A stretch of 64,000 nucleotides of DNA from Eleginops maclovinus (Eukaryota > Chordata > Actinopteri > Perciformes > Eleginopidae). Positions within the stretch are counted from its first letter, which is position 1. Every line of letters begins with the position of its first letter. Position numbers and translations under genes: made by a program. Where the stretch lies: the NCBI RefSeq assembly GCF_036324505.1, contig NC_086361.1, positions 2,420,916-2,484,915 of the forward strand. Direction: 5' to 3'. The notes beneath the pieces were generated by a model that did no database searches, was not told the DNA's origin, and worked only from the letters and a program-made list of their open reading frames with translations. Positions 9,476-19,356 of the stretch are shown one piece after another.

Positions 9476-10122
9476 TGCCGACAACACCCCCCCCACCTGC
9501 CGCCGTCTCAACATAAAAATGAGTCCATCATGCTGCCCGACCAACTTCTTCATCTCTCCCCCACTTAACTGGTTTTGCACTGAGGTCCAGCTTTTGTTGT
9601 TTGGGTGGTGGGGGGCCTCCTGCTTTAGTCTCAGCTCTCTGCTTCGCTCCACCTGGTGGGACTTGCTCTGTAAGTTTGACTGTGCCGTGCTGCGACTCCA
9701 AATGTTTCTTCACATTTGTCGTAGTGTTTTTGAAGCTAGATAGCACTTTGTCTCCAGCACAGAGAACAACGAACCTTAATATTGTCATCTTTAGCTGACT
9801 CAAAAACCTCAAAATAGTGACTGTATTTCCAGCTAGAAAACGCGCATCTCTCTCCTCCCTCCATTGTTGTTTACGTTTGTGTGGCTGCGTGGTATTACAC
9901 CAGAGTTGTCCTCGTGCTGAACACGTGACTTAATTGTCGCATAGACGTCACTCCGAGACGCAAGAAGAAAGCAAACATGTCTTTTACTAAGGAAAATGAC
10001 AAAAATAGTAACGCACCGTGACTTGGCTAAGTAACTGTAATCTGATTACTGGTTTGGAAATAGTAACGCGTTAGATTACTCGTTACTGAAAAAAGTGGTC
10101 ACATTAGAGTTACCGACATCAC
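9476..10122 (-). mobile_element. Deleted hAT with BED-finger remnant, present only in copy A
   Basis: On the minus strand the element begins CAGTGATGTCGGTAAC (10122 leftward), the terminus of a common fish hAT with inner TAACGCGTTACT repeats. Copy B lacks it at the orthologous point and has about 115 other bases there instead. The left terminus is not recognisable and no target duplication is visible, so the insertion was followed by a deletion. A BED-finger frame lies inside. Confidence 0.7.
9528..9788 (-). pseudogene. BED-finger N-terminus of a hAT transposase
   Basis: From ATG 9788-9786 the frame gives FVVLCAGDKVLSSFKNTTTN and then VKKHLESQHG. This is the second half of a BED zinc finger (Cys, then His-x4-His) as in ZBED1-like hAT proteins. 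The first Cys of the expected pair is not seen. The frame continues as a low-complexity linker and runs out at 9528 without a transposase core. It is an N-terminal scrap of a dead element. Confidence 0.6.
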
Positions 10123-11404
10123 TGCTATCCATCTATCTATCTATGATATGCCTGTTCCCCATAAAAAGGCTCTGAGTTTCCTTTCAGTTTGTGTGAGCCC
10201 CTCTCCTATCAACAGAAAGCCCTGTACTGCCAGGAGCTGAGCAAAGAAAGAGTCTCCCTCACTCAGCTGGTCCTGACATTATATCAATCAGTCAACCAAA
10301 TGATAAAACATCAGAAAAACTGCATTACCAATTGGATCACACAAACAAAAGCACAAAACAAAATGCAGTGCTATCTGGCCATATAGAGACAGTTCTGTGG
10401 GGCAAATTAGGCAGTTATAGGCAGATTACCTACACACAGTGACCGTCAGTGAACACTAGGCCTATACCATGAGCAAGTACACTTAGTGAGCACAGATCTA
10501 AAAACAAACATGCTGACCAATCCCAAACATCCCAAAAATAAATAAAACGCTTTTTCTTGAAGGGAACCATTGCTAAGCTAACTTCCAATAAAAAAAACAC
10601 AACATAACTTCACCACTCTGAGAAATACATCCAATTAGCAGCTCACCTTCAGTTTTGGAGGGAATGGCGTCCATCTTCCTCCTCAGTCTTTCCACACAAC
10701 CAGAACGCCAAACATTTCCCTTCGATTTTGAACACTAGGCCACGCCCCCGGGAGCAGCTCACCTGATCTAGTGGGAGGAGCCAAGCACCCCATCCATTCT
10801 TCTTCACTGGAATAAGGCAGGTTGCAAACAACTTAAAGGTGCATACCGCCACCTACTGTACAAGACTGGCATCATCATCATTTCATCATCATTCATCTCC
10901 TGAAAAATCATTTCATCACTCTATGATACCAGGACTTTGTGGGTGGCAGTGTCTCAGTCTGTATGGGCTTGGACTAAGCTCCGAAGGGTCACTGGTTCAT
11001 GTCCCGATGAATTCTCCTGCATGCAACTATTCACATCAGTTTTATTCTATTTAAATGTTAAGTATAGCAGATGTTGCTCTTGAGGTTTGCCATTGTTATT
11101 TTATATATGGATGTGGATGGAAAAATGAATGTAGAAGAGGTGTATACATAATAAGAAATACAAAATATAGATATAGAAATATGAACAGGAATGAAGTTAA
11201 TGTAAAAACAAAATGAGAAGTCATAAATACATATACAAATATAGAAATATTGTTTCTGTAGCTGAAAGTAGGCTGAACAGCACTGATTACACATATTTAC
11301 AAATTGACTAAAACATGAAAAGTAAAAACACGTTTAAAAACCTAATAACATGTTTTTTAAATATGTATTTTTTTTATGCATTTACAAAGATATTAATTCA
11401 AATA
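10123..11404. other. Single-copy spacer of the duplication (copy A), no established gene
   Basis: This 1.3-kb stretch matches 53605-54872 with only scattered substitutions and 1-3 base indels. It shows no transposase or RT motifs. A possible minute exon on the minus strand is listed separately. Around 10740-10790 the minus strand has GC-box-like GGGGCGTGGC and GGGAGGAGCC. 11050-11400 is AT-rich with no visible features. Confidence 0.5.
10647..10674 (-). other. Possible first coding exon (28 nt), also present in copy B
   Basis: On the minus strand ATG GAC GCC ATT CCC TCC AAA ACT GAA G is followed by the splice donor GTGAGC at 10646-10641. GC-rich sequence with GC-box-like motifs lies about 70-120 bases upstream. 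The same arrangement is intact at 54145-54118. I recognise no protein from ten residues, and no second exon was found. It may be chance. Confidence 0.15.
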
Positions 11405-13813
11405 GGTCCATCCATCCATCCATCCATCCATCTTCTCCTGCTTATCCGTCAGGGTCGCGGAGGTAACAGCTCAGGCAGAGAGCCCCAAACTTCTCTTTCC
11501 CTGGCCACATAAACCAGCTCTGACTGGGGGATTCGCAGGCGCTCCCAGGCCAGCGAAGAGATATAATCCCTCCACCTGGTCCTAAGTCTACCCCTCGGTC
11601 TCTTCCCAGCTGGACGTGCCTGGAACACCTCCTAGGGAGGCGCCCAGGTGGCATCCTCACTAGGTGCCCGAACCACCTCAACTGGCTCCTTTCAACGCGA
11701 AGGAGCAGCGGTTCTACTCCGAGTCCCTCCCGGATGACTGGACTTCTCACCTTATCCCTAAGGGAGATGCCAGCCACCCTGCGGAGAAATCCCATTTCGG
11801 CCGCTTGTATCCGCAATCTCGTTCTTTCGGTCACGACCCCTCCTTCATGACCATAGGTGAGGGTAGGAACGAAAATGGCCCGGTAGACAGAGAGCTTTGC
11901 CTTCTGGCTCAGCTCTCTTTTTGTCACAACGGTTGCGGTAAAGCGACTGCAGTACGACTCCCGCTGCTCGGATTCTCCGGCCCATCTCACGCTCCATTGT
12001 TCCCTCACTCGAGAACAAGACCCTGAGATACTTGAACTCCTTCACTTGGGGTAAGGCCTCATTCCCTACCTGGAGTGGACAGTCCATCGGTTTCCTGCTC
12101 AGAACCATGGCCTCAGATTTGGAGGTGCTGATCCTCATCCCAGCCGCTTCACACTCAGCCACGAACCGATCCATTGAGTGCTGCAGGTCACAGACCGATG
12201 AAGCCATTAGGACCACATCATCTGCAAAAAGCAGTGGTGCAATCCTTAGCCTACTGAACTTTAGACCCCCCCCCCCCATGACTACGCCTCGAAATCCTGT
12301 CTATGAATATCACAAACAGGATTGGTGACAAAGCGCAGCCCTGGCGGAGGCCAACCCTCACCGGTAATCGGTCCGACGTGCTACCGAGGACCCGAACACA
12401 GCTCTCGCTTTGGGAGTTCAGAGATTGGATGGCCCTGAATAGAGACGCCCTCACCCCATACTCCCGCAGCACCTCCCACAGTATCTCCCTGGGAACCCGG
12501 TCATACGCCTTCTCCAAATCCACAAAGCACATGTAGACCGGATGAGCGTACTCCCAGGGCCCCTCCAGGATCCTTGCGAGAGTGAAAAGCTGGTCCGTCG
12601 TTCCACGACCAGGACGAAAACCGCATTGTTCCTCCTCAATCTGAGGTTCAATAATCGGTCGGACCCTCCTTTCCAGCACCTTACAGTAAACTTTCCCGGG
12701 GAGGCTGAGTAATGTGATGCCTCTGTAATTGGCACACACCCTCTGATCCCCCCTTTTAAAAAGAGGAACCACCAGCCCGGTCTGCCCTTCCTTCGGTACT
12801 GTTTCCGACTTCCACGCAATGTTGATGAGACGTGTCAACCATGACAGTCCCTCAACACCCAGAGCCTTCAGCATTTCTGGGCGGATCTCATCCACCCCCG
12901 GGGCTTTGCCACTGTGGAGCTGTTTAACTACCTCAGTGACTTCCCCCCGTGAGATTGGAGTTGATCCCCCTTCATACTCCAGCTCCGCCTCTAACATAGA
13001 GGGCGGAGTTGTTGGGTTCAGGAGTTCCTCAAAGTGTTCCTTCCACCGCCCTAACACCCTATCAGTTGAGGTCAACATCGTCCCATCCTTACTGTACACA
13101 GCTTGGATGGTTCCCTGCTTCCCCCCCTGAAGTGTCGGACGGTTTTCCAGAACAACTTTGGTGCCGACCGAAAGTCCTTCTCCACGGCTTTTCCAAACTT
13201 CTCCCACACCCGCTGCTTTGCCTCGGCCACGGCTGAGGCTGCTGCCCTTCAGGCCTGTCGATACCTTGCAACTGCGTCAGGAGTACCCAGGGATAACATA
13301 TCCCGGAATGCCTCCTTCTTCAATCTTCTTCAGGCTTCCCTGACCACCGGTGTCTACTAGCACTCTGGTTCAATGTCCCCAGCCTCCACAGGGATGTCTG
13401 AAAAGCTCCGCTGGAGGTGTGAGTTGAAGGCCTCCTGGACTTGGGATTCCTCCAGACGTTCTTAGTTCACCCGCACTACACGTTTGGGCTTATCAGGGCT
13501 GTCCAGAGGCTTCCCCTGCCACTCGACCCAACTCACCACCAGAAGGTGATCATTTGACAACTCTGCCCCTCTCTTCACCCGAGTGTCCAAAACATGCGGC
13601 CTCTCGTCCACTGGGGTAAACTCTAACAAACCAACTGATAACGCTTCACCTCCCGCACAAGCTCCTTCCCCCCCCAGAGAGGTGACGTTCCACATCCCCA
13701 AAGCCAGGTTCTGCCGCCCGGGTCTGGTCCGTCGAGACCCTCTGCTTTCACTGCCACCCTTCTGGCAGCCCACCCGACCCCATCGTTGTTTCCCGTAGGT
13801 GGTGGGCCCGCAG
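11405..13813 (-). mobile_element. Rex3: Rex3 (RTE-clade) LINE, copy A
   Basis: The element lies on the minus strand and ends in tandem GATG repeats (CATC at 11407-11431 on the plus strand), the hallmark 3' end of Rex3. Its ORF remnants run from EN through RT to the conserved C-terminus. The 5' end stops near 13813. About 0.8 kb of the EN domain is missing, so the element is both 5'-truncated and internally deleted. It forms the right part of duplication copy A. Confidence 0.85.
11442..13773 (-). pseudogene. Rex3: Rex3 ORF: EN remnant, RT and C-terminal region, frameshifted
   Basis: The order on the minus strand is as follows. The EN start (WNVTSLGG near 13690) jumps directly to late EN (RPHVLDTRVKRGAELSNDH). 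RT then runs from 13207, with FVDLEKAYDRVPREILWEV and GLRQGCALSPILFV. A frameshift follows at a C homopolymer at 12268-12277. The catalytic block LLFADDVVLMAS is in the next frame, then a second frameshift near 11930, then AEMGFLRRVAGISLRDKVR and ERSQLRWFGHLVRMPPGRLP. The YADD-type core (FADD) is intact, but the frame is broken at least twice. It is not functional as it stands. Confidence 0.85.
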
Positions 13814-14106
13814 GATTAGCACATCAAGCAAATTTAGGTCCTAAATCACATTTTTGTTCATTGAAAAATTAAATATTGCCAAAAGTCCCACCTCACCATT
13901 AATCAGCAATATTGTTAACAATGTCTTAAATTGTAGTTACCCAATTATAGTCAGTGTGGTAAAATCTTTGATGGCTGACCAAATTATGCTGACTCCTGGT
14001 AACGTAATATTACCCACTCATACTTTCTACAAAGCTGTTAAAGTGACATTTCTTCAGTAAACAGGTTGGTTGGTTTTAGTTGCTCAACATTGATTTTTTT
14101 TAAATC
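13814..14106. other. AT-rich stretch, nothing recognised
   Basis: Between the 5' end of Rex3 and the NLR remnant I see no ORF, repeat boundary or splice-flanked exon. It may be what is left of an NLR intron. Confidence 0.4.
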
Positions 14107-15458
14107 GCAATGTTAATTAAAGACCTTACAGAAGGTCACAGCAGAGCAGCTGGCTGTCTGTAAAGTGCTATTCATCTTTGACAGCTTGGATGAAAGCAGA
14201 CTCTCTCTGGATATCAGAAACAGTGAGGTTGTGTCTGATGTCTCACAGCAGTCCTCAGTCAACGTGCTGCTGACAAACCTCATCAGGGGGAAGCTGCTTC
14301 CCTCAGCTCTCGTCTGGATAACTTCCAGACCGGCAGTGGCCAATCAGATCCCTCCAGAGTGTGTGGACAGGGTGACAGAAGTCCGAGGCTTCACTGACGC
14401 CCAGAAGGAGGCGTACTTCAGGAGTAGATCCAGTGATGAAGAACTATCCAGCAGGATCATCTCTCACATCAAGAGCTCCAGGAGCATCCACATCATGTGT
14501 CTGATCCCAGTCTTCTGCTGGATCACTGCTGCAGTTCTGGACCACATGTAGACAACAGACCAGAGAGGAGAGCTGCCCAACACCCTTACTGACATGTACT
14601 CACACTTCCTGCAGGTCCAAAGAGGAAGAAGCAGAAGTACCATGAGGGACATGAGACGAGTCCACAGCAGCTGATGGAGGCTGACAGGGAGGTTCTTCTG
14701 AAGCTGGGGAGGCTGGCGTTTGAACATCTGCAGAAAGGAGACATCATGTTCTACCAAGAAGACCTGGAGTGCTGTGGTATTGATGTCACAGAGGCCTTGG
14801 TGCACTCAGGAGTTTGTACAGAGATCTTCAAAAGAGAGAGTGTGATCTTCCAGAAAACACTCTACTGCGTTGTTCATCTGAGCATCCAGGAGTTTCTGGC
14901 TGCAGTCTACATGCTGCACTGCTACACCAACAGAGACACAGCGGTACTGAAGGACTTCCTGCAGGAAGACTGGGTCAATGACAACAGGTATAGCAGTGAT
15001 CAGGATTACCCATCCCTGGATGTCTTCCTAAAGAGAGCCATGGAGGAATCATTCGAAAGTGAAAATGGCCACCTGGACCTGCTTGTCCGCTTTCTCCACA
15101 GCCTCCGTCTGGAGTCCAACCAGAGACTCTTGCTGGGTCGCACAAACAACTGTCCACAATTCATTCAGAAAGCCATCAGCAACCTGAAGGAGATAAGAAG
15201 TTCTAACATTTCTGATGACAGGAGCATCTGCCACTGTCTGACAGAGATGAACAACCACTCAGTACATCAGGAGATCACAGAGTTCCTGAAGTCAGAGAAC
15301 AGATCAAACAGACTCTCTGTGAAACACTACTCAGGTTCGGCCTACAATCTACGGATGTCAGAGGAGGTTCTGGATGAGCTGGACCTGGAGAACTACAACA
15401 CATCAGAGGACGGACCGTGGAGACTGATTCCAGCTGTGAGGAACTGCAGAGAGGCTGT
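14107..15458 (+). pseudogene. nlrc3-like: NLRC3-like (fish NLR-C) NACHT/winged-helix exon, broken
   Basis: NLR-C proteins are cytosolic nucleotide-binding receptors of innate immunity. The frame starts inside the NACHT domain: Walker B is seen as [11 protein letters not shown] (14165-14197), then WITSRPA and the [12 protein letters not shown] and IPVFCWI blocks. FISNA, Walker A and any N-terminal effector domain are absent. A TAG at 14548-14550 interrupts the frame. Near 14625 a small indel shifts it before [20 protein letters not shown]. The winged-helix/NACHT-associated part then runs cleanly ([33 protein letters not shown]) to a GTAAGT donor at 15459. In most relatives Walker B reads IFDGLDESR, so the Ser here is a substitution. 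Truncation, nonsense and frameshift together make it a pseudogene. Confidence 0.9.
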
Positions 15459-15978
15459 GTAAGTCCAGATGTGATTAACTGTATTAATTAGTGTTGATAT
15501 GAAGTTTAGTTTTTCAAATAAAGATGATTCAGCGTTTTGCTGTTTCACATTCTGAGAGCAAAATTGAATTAACACAATTATTGTAATGATTTAAAAATAT
15601 TTACAACATTTTACAGTTTTTTCTTATCATTTCCTTGTCAAAAAAATGAAGTATATTTAATCAGAGCAGCATGTGATCACATGCAGTATCTCACAAAATC
15701 AGTGAAGTTATCTTTACATTATTGCAGTTTCTTTATCGTTAAATCAGACACAGAGTAATATCAGATTTATTTTTACTCTAGTCTTCTCTAGTCTAGAAGG
15801 TAGCTAGCAAAGAAGTGACAGACATGGGATCATATCACACTCAACTAAATATTAAACGGACGAACATCCAATGTTAATCACATCATTATATTCAAAAATG
15901 TTGTTCATCAAATGCATGAAGTAAATATAATGTTTCCCCTTCTTTTATGTTAACACGTGTTAATATGTGTTGAAACAG

Positions 15979-16079
15979 AATTCCTTACTGTGGAGTCCTA
16001 GACTGGGAAGTGGTGGCCTCAGCTCTGAAGTCTGGCCCCTCCTCTCTGACAGAGCTGGAGCTGACAGACAGCGGTCTGT
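15979..16079 (+). pseudogene. nlrc3-like: NLR-C leucine-rich-repeat exon, truncated
   Basis: After the acceptor ...GTTGAAACAG (to 15978) the exon encodes LDWEVVASALKSGPSSLTEL, an NLR-C LRR unit. It ends abruptly near 16079 without a donor, at about 100 of the usual ~174 bases. It is the first LRR exon after the NACHT exon, 520 bases downstream. Confidence 0.8.
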
Positions 16080-16479
16080 ACTTCATGTGTTTTTCTTTTT
16101 GTACTGTATTTATCATTTATTTATAATTCCATAATTTACCTGAGTACAAAGATATTTTAATTATTTCACGTTTCTTTCTAAACGGCTGAATATTTGTAAG
16201 AATAACAGCAGAGACAGTGAATGTGTGACCGACAGTGTTTGAGCTTCCACAGACTCTCACTGTGCTCCATGAATGAGTGGAGATGCTGTCAGTACTGATG
16301 AGCTGTGTGAGGGAGATGCATGAGGTTGTTCTGATGCATTATCAATGAATGTTTAATTATCTACTATCACATTTATACAAGTATCTACATCATTATTGAA
16401 ATTGGCATCCAAACCTTCTCAAGGTCTTAAAAGATGAGTAACCTTTGAACTATCTCCAGCAGGACCATTGTTCTCTGAA

Positions 16480-16520
16480 CTTACATCATGTGTTTTTTAC
16501 TCAGACTGAGGGGCTGCTTC
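16480..16520 (+). pseudogene. nlrc3-like: Remnant of an LRR-exon acceptor
   Basis: TTACATCATGTGTTTTTTACTCAG followed by ACTGAGGGGCTGC closely parallels the start of the LRR exon at 16804 (CATGTGTTCTTTATTCAG then ACTGTGGGACTGC). Similarity is lost after ~13 exon bases. It looks like a deleted LRR repeat unit in the tandem exon series. Confidence 0.5.
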
Positions 16521-16803
16521 TTTGCAAACCTTGTGATCTTGAGTTGAATCCGTTTCTGAGGGTTTGATTTGTCTGGCTGCACATCATGAGTTACTATAGA
16601 GGGAGCAGAGCTTCCAATGTGAAGTTTAATATTAATGAGAGCTCTTTTTCTCTTTCTGAATCTTACTGTTTTTAACCTGAAGAAGTTTCCATTTTCTAAA
16701 CTTCTACATCCTCTACTTCTCCATCTCTGAACAGATTAATAAACCTTGAATATTTTAAGCTGAAACATTGTTTTCTAAACTTCATCATGTGTTCTTTATT
16801 CAG

Positions 16804-16970
16804 ACTGTGGGACTGCAGTCCATCAGAGACCAGCTGTGCTGCTCTGTTCTCAGCTCTGAAGTCCAACCACTCCCATCTGAGAGAGCCGGACCTGAGTGGC
16901 AATGCTCTGCATGATTCAGGATTGAAGCTGCTAAGAGATCTTCTGGAGAGTCCACCCTGCAGACTCTCAT
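16804..16970 (+). pseudogene. nlrc3-like: NLR-C leucine-rich-repeat exon with 7-nt deletion
   Basis: The acceptor ends CAG at 16803 and the exon encodes CAALFSALKSNHSHLREPDL and then SGNALHDSGLKLLRDLLESP. Both are classic NLR-C LRR sequence. It is 167 bases long where intact exons are 174. The tail reads CTGCAGACTCTCATGTCAG, while the sister copy at 17080-17106 has CTGCAGACTGGAGACTATC, so seven bases are lost at the end. The lesion breaks phase for downstream exons. Confidence 0.85.
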
Positions 16971-17046
16971 GTCAGTTCTCCATCTTTTACTTCTGTGCAG
17001 AGATTAATCTGAGAGAGTTGTGTTGACTGAGCTGCAGACATCAGGC

Positions 17047-17106
17047 TGATGATGAAGCTGCTGAGAGATCTTCTGGAGAGTCCACACTGCAGACTGGAGA
17101 CTATCA
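17047..17106 (+). pseudogene. nlrc3-like: Tail of another LRR exon
   Basis: The 60 bases encode KLLRDLLESPHCRLETIK and match the last third of the exon at 16804-16970. Intronic sequence of the same repeat lies directly upstream (16971-17046), so an exon-intron unit was deleted between them. The sequence 17107-17402 shows nothing I recognise. Confidence 0.75.
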
Positions 17107-17410
17107 AGTCAGTGAGGGCTCGACTCAGTCTCTGCTGGTTAAGCAGTATTGTATTAAACTCAGGGGGGGTTCCTCACTCTGGGGAATCACTTCAAGTCAG
17201 TGATGTTACCCACTGCCGTTGCTTTCTTTTGTTCAATCTCCCACAAACAATATATTGTAAGCTGACAATGCAAAGCCTCATTTTAGTTAGTGGCCAACTC
17301 TCTAACAGACATAGGGGATTTTACAGAAGAGTGTTACCGTCTGTTTGTTTTCCTGAGGGCTGAGGGCAGTCAGTCGTAGAGTTTGCAGAGAAGATATGAT
17401 GGGATGTAGG

Positions 17411-18255
17411 CAGTGTTGGGTGTAACGCGTTACGCAGAAATATAGCGCATTACTTCTGAAATGTGGGTAACATAATATATGTTAGAATCCTCAGTAACGC
17501 AGTTACAACACATTTTAACCCTAAATGATGTGGTGTTTTGTCTCTAAGAAATCACAAACATTTGAGAGACATTCTGACACCAGAGCAATAATTGTGCAGG
17601 TAGAATAGTAACTCAGTAAGCCTGTTTACTATTGGTTAAGAGGGCTGCAGAAACAGATTCACAATGCAGAGCTGCAGGCTCACAATGCAGAGCTGCAGGC
17701 TCTGAGAAAAGAAAAGAATAAGACAGGAGAGCGCGCAGGCCGAAGCAACAGAAGGTAACCTTCTCTGGGTCTGCTGCTTGAAACCCAAGAAGTTCAGAGA
17801 CTCGTGGCAGAGTGTTGAAGATCTGCAGCCTCTGTCCTCACACCAATGACCAGGTGAGCTAACGTTGCCATAGAGACTCGCTCATATACAGCAGGTCACA
17901 GGGCCGTGCAGAGGCTCCACTAACATGTTAGTAATAACACACAGAGACGTCATGTTACCGGTATCACATATTATTCAGCCCACTTAAACGGAGCATGAGT
18001 TTAAATTCTAGCTCTTTCCCTAATGTTCAGCAGATAGGTAGATAGCTTTAATTAATGAGCTGCAATAAACTACATTATAGCATTTAAAGCCATACTTTAG
18101 AGGTTATTTTGGTGAAAGTAACTCAAAGTAACACAAAAGTAGTGTAACGCATTACAGTTCAGAGACAGTAATAATGTAATGTAACTTATTACTTTAAGAA
18201 GACAGTAATAAGTCATTTGTACTGTATGCTGTTTGGAAGTAACTTGCCCATCACT
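17411..18255. mobile_element. Non-autonomous hAT, 845 bp, with target duplication
   Basis: The termini are CAGTGTTGGGTGTAACGCG at 17411 and the complement of CAGTGATGGGCAAGTTACTT ending at 18255, typical of fish hATs with TAACGCGTTAC subterminal repeats. The flanks GATGTAGG (17403-17410) and GATGTAAA (18256-18263) agree at six of eight bases, a decayed 8-bp hAT target duplication. No transposase frame is present. It inserted just beyond the NLR remnant. Confidence 0.85.
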
Positions 18256-18263
18256 GGATGTAA

Positions 18264-19356
18264 AGCAATCGATCAGTCAGGACTCTGAAACTGAATAACT
18301 CAAAGAACAAACACTTATTTAAAACTTTTAAACTATTTTGAGCCAAGATCCAGAAGAAATGTGAGTACTGAAACCATATCCTCCTGTCATCAAGCTATAA
18401 ACTCTGATCTTTAAAGTCCTCATAGTAAAACAAAAACATTTTTAATTCCATGTTTCTCTGTCTGCAATCATTTTGGCTGCTGTCTCTCTTTGTTCATGTC
18501 TTATTATTTTATTGCCTGAGGTGAAGCGGCACACACACGTTTATCTTGCATAACCAGTCATATAATTCTTCAACTTCCTCCTAGAATCTTGGACCGCTAC
18601 TAGTCTACTAGCGTCGCTGCGACATGCCCAAAAAAAGGCCTCAAAATGTGCGGAGTGACCGGGAATTGTGAAGATTTACATTGTTATGCAAGTCGTGAAA
18701 AATAACCTTGTTTTGCAAGAGTGCTTTGATCTCAAAACAGAGTGGAGCAGAGCTCGAAATTTGCCTAAAATGTCCTGCTTACAGGGGGACACCTCGAACC
18801 GGAAAGGGTTTTATGGTTTCTTTCTCTGCTCTGTTTTACAAGGCTGAACTCACTGCAGGCTGTTCACTCTTTAGGAGGGATGCATGTTCACATTAAAGAT
18901 AGGACACAGGAAAGACCATCAAAAAATATAAAAATAATACTTAAATAAACTTTACAGGACACATAAATATGTTGTAGAAGAAATATTCTCTAACCTGAAT
19001 TTAATAATCTACTCAAAACATTTAGAAAGAAATTAGTAAAATATGTATAAATAATATAAAAAGCATTTACCAGTAAGTTAATAATTGAGAGGAAGAAAAA
19101 TGCAATAACATATTATAAAAAGGAGAGAAAAATTGTAAAGTATTTAATTAACTTTTTAAAAAATGATTATAATTTAAAACATAAATTCTGTAAAACACGA
19201 AATTAATAATAGAAAACCTTTACAAGAAATACATATAATATAGAAGGAAATGATTTAACTTAATGTTGCAAGAAACTTAAATATAGAATGAAGAAAATAA
19301 TATTAAATGTAAAATTATAAATATAATATATATGCACAGTCTCTCATTGATTTTTC
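18264..19356. other. AT-rich intergenic or intronic stretch
   Basis: About 1.1 kb with no credible ORF. 18900-19340 is strongly AT-rich with many short A and T runs. I see no transposon ends or exons. A faint C-rich island near 18590-18650 holds no recognised motif. Confidence 0.4.

Larger units (their letters stand above)
4858..12888 (+). repeat. Segmental duplication, copy A
   Basis: From TGCTCAAAGTCGCTTTACAG (4858) to GCGGATCTCATCCA (about 12888) the sequence aligns in the same orientation with 47533-56352. By eye it is almost identical over long stretches, for example 10130-11400 against 53605-54870. Differences include a hAT insertion only in A (9476-10122), a deletion in the L2 piece of A after 5460, unequal module numbers in the array and scattered small indels. 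Because the inner 1.3-kb spacer is single-copy in character, this is a true duplication and not independent repeat insertions. Confidence 0.9.

Noticed and set aside
11058..11294. Tyrosine/isoleucine-rich minus-strand ORF, repeated at 54530-54766
   Set aside because: AT-rich sequence duplicated with the segment; no domain, start context or splice support.
14107..17106. Functional NLR gene
   Set aside because: No Walker A, an in-frame stop, a frameshift and damaged LRR exons.
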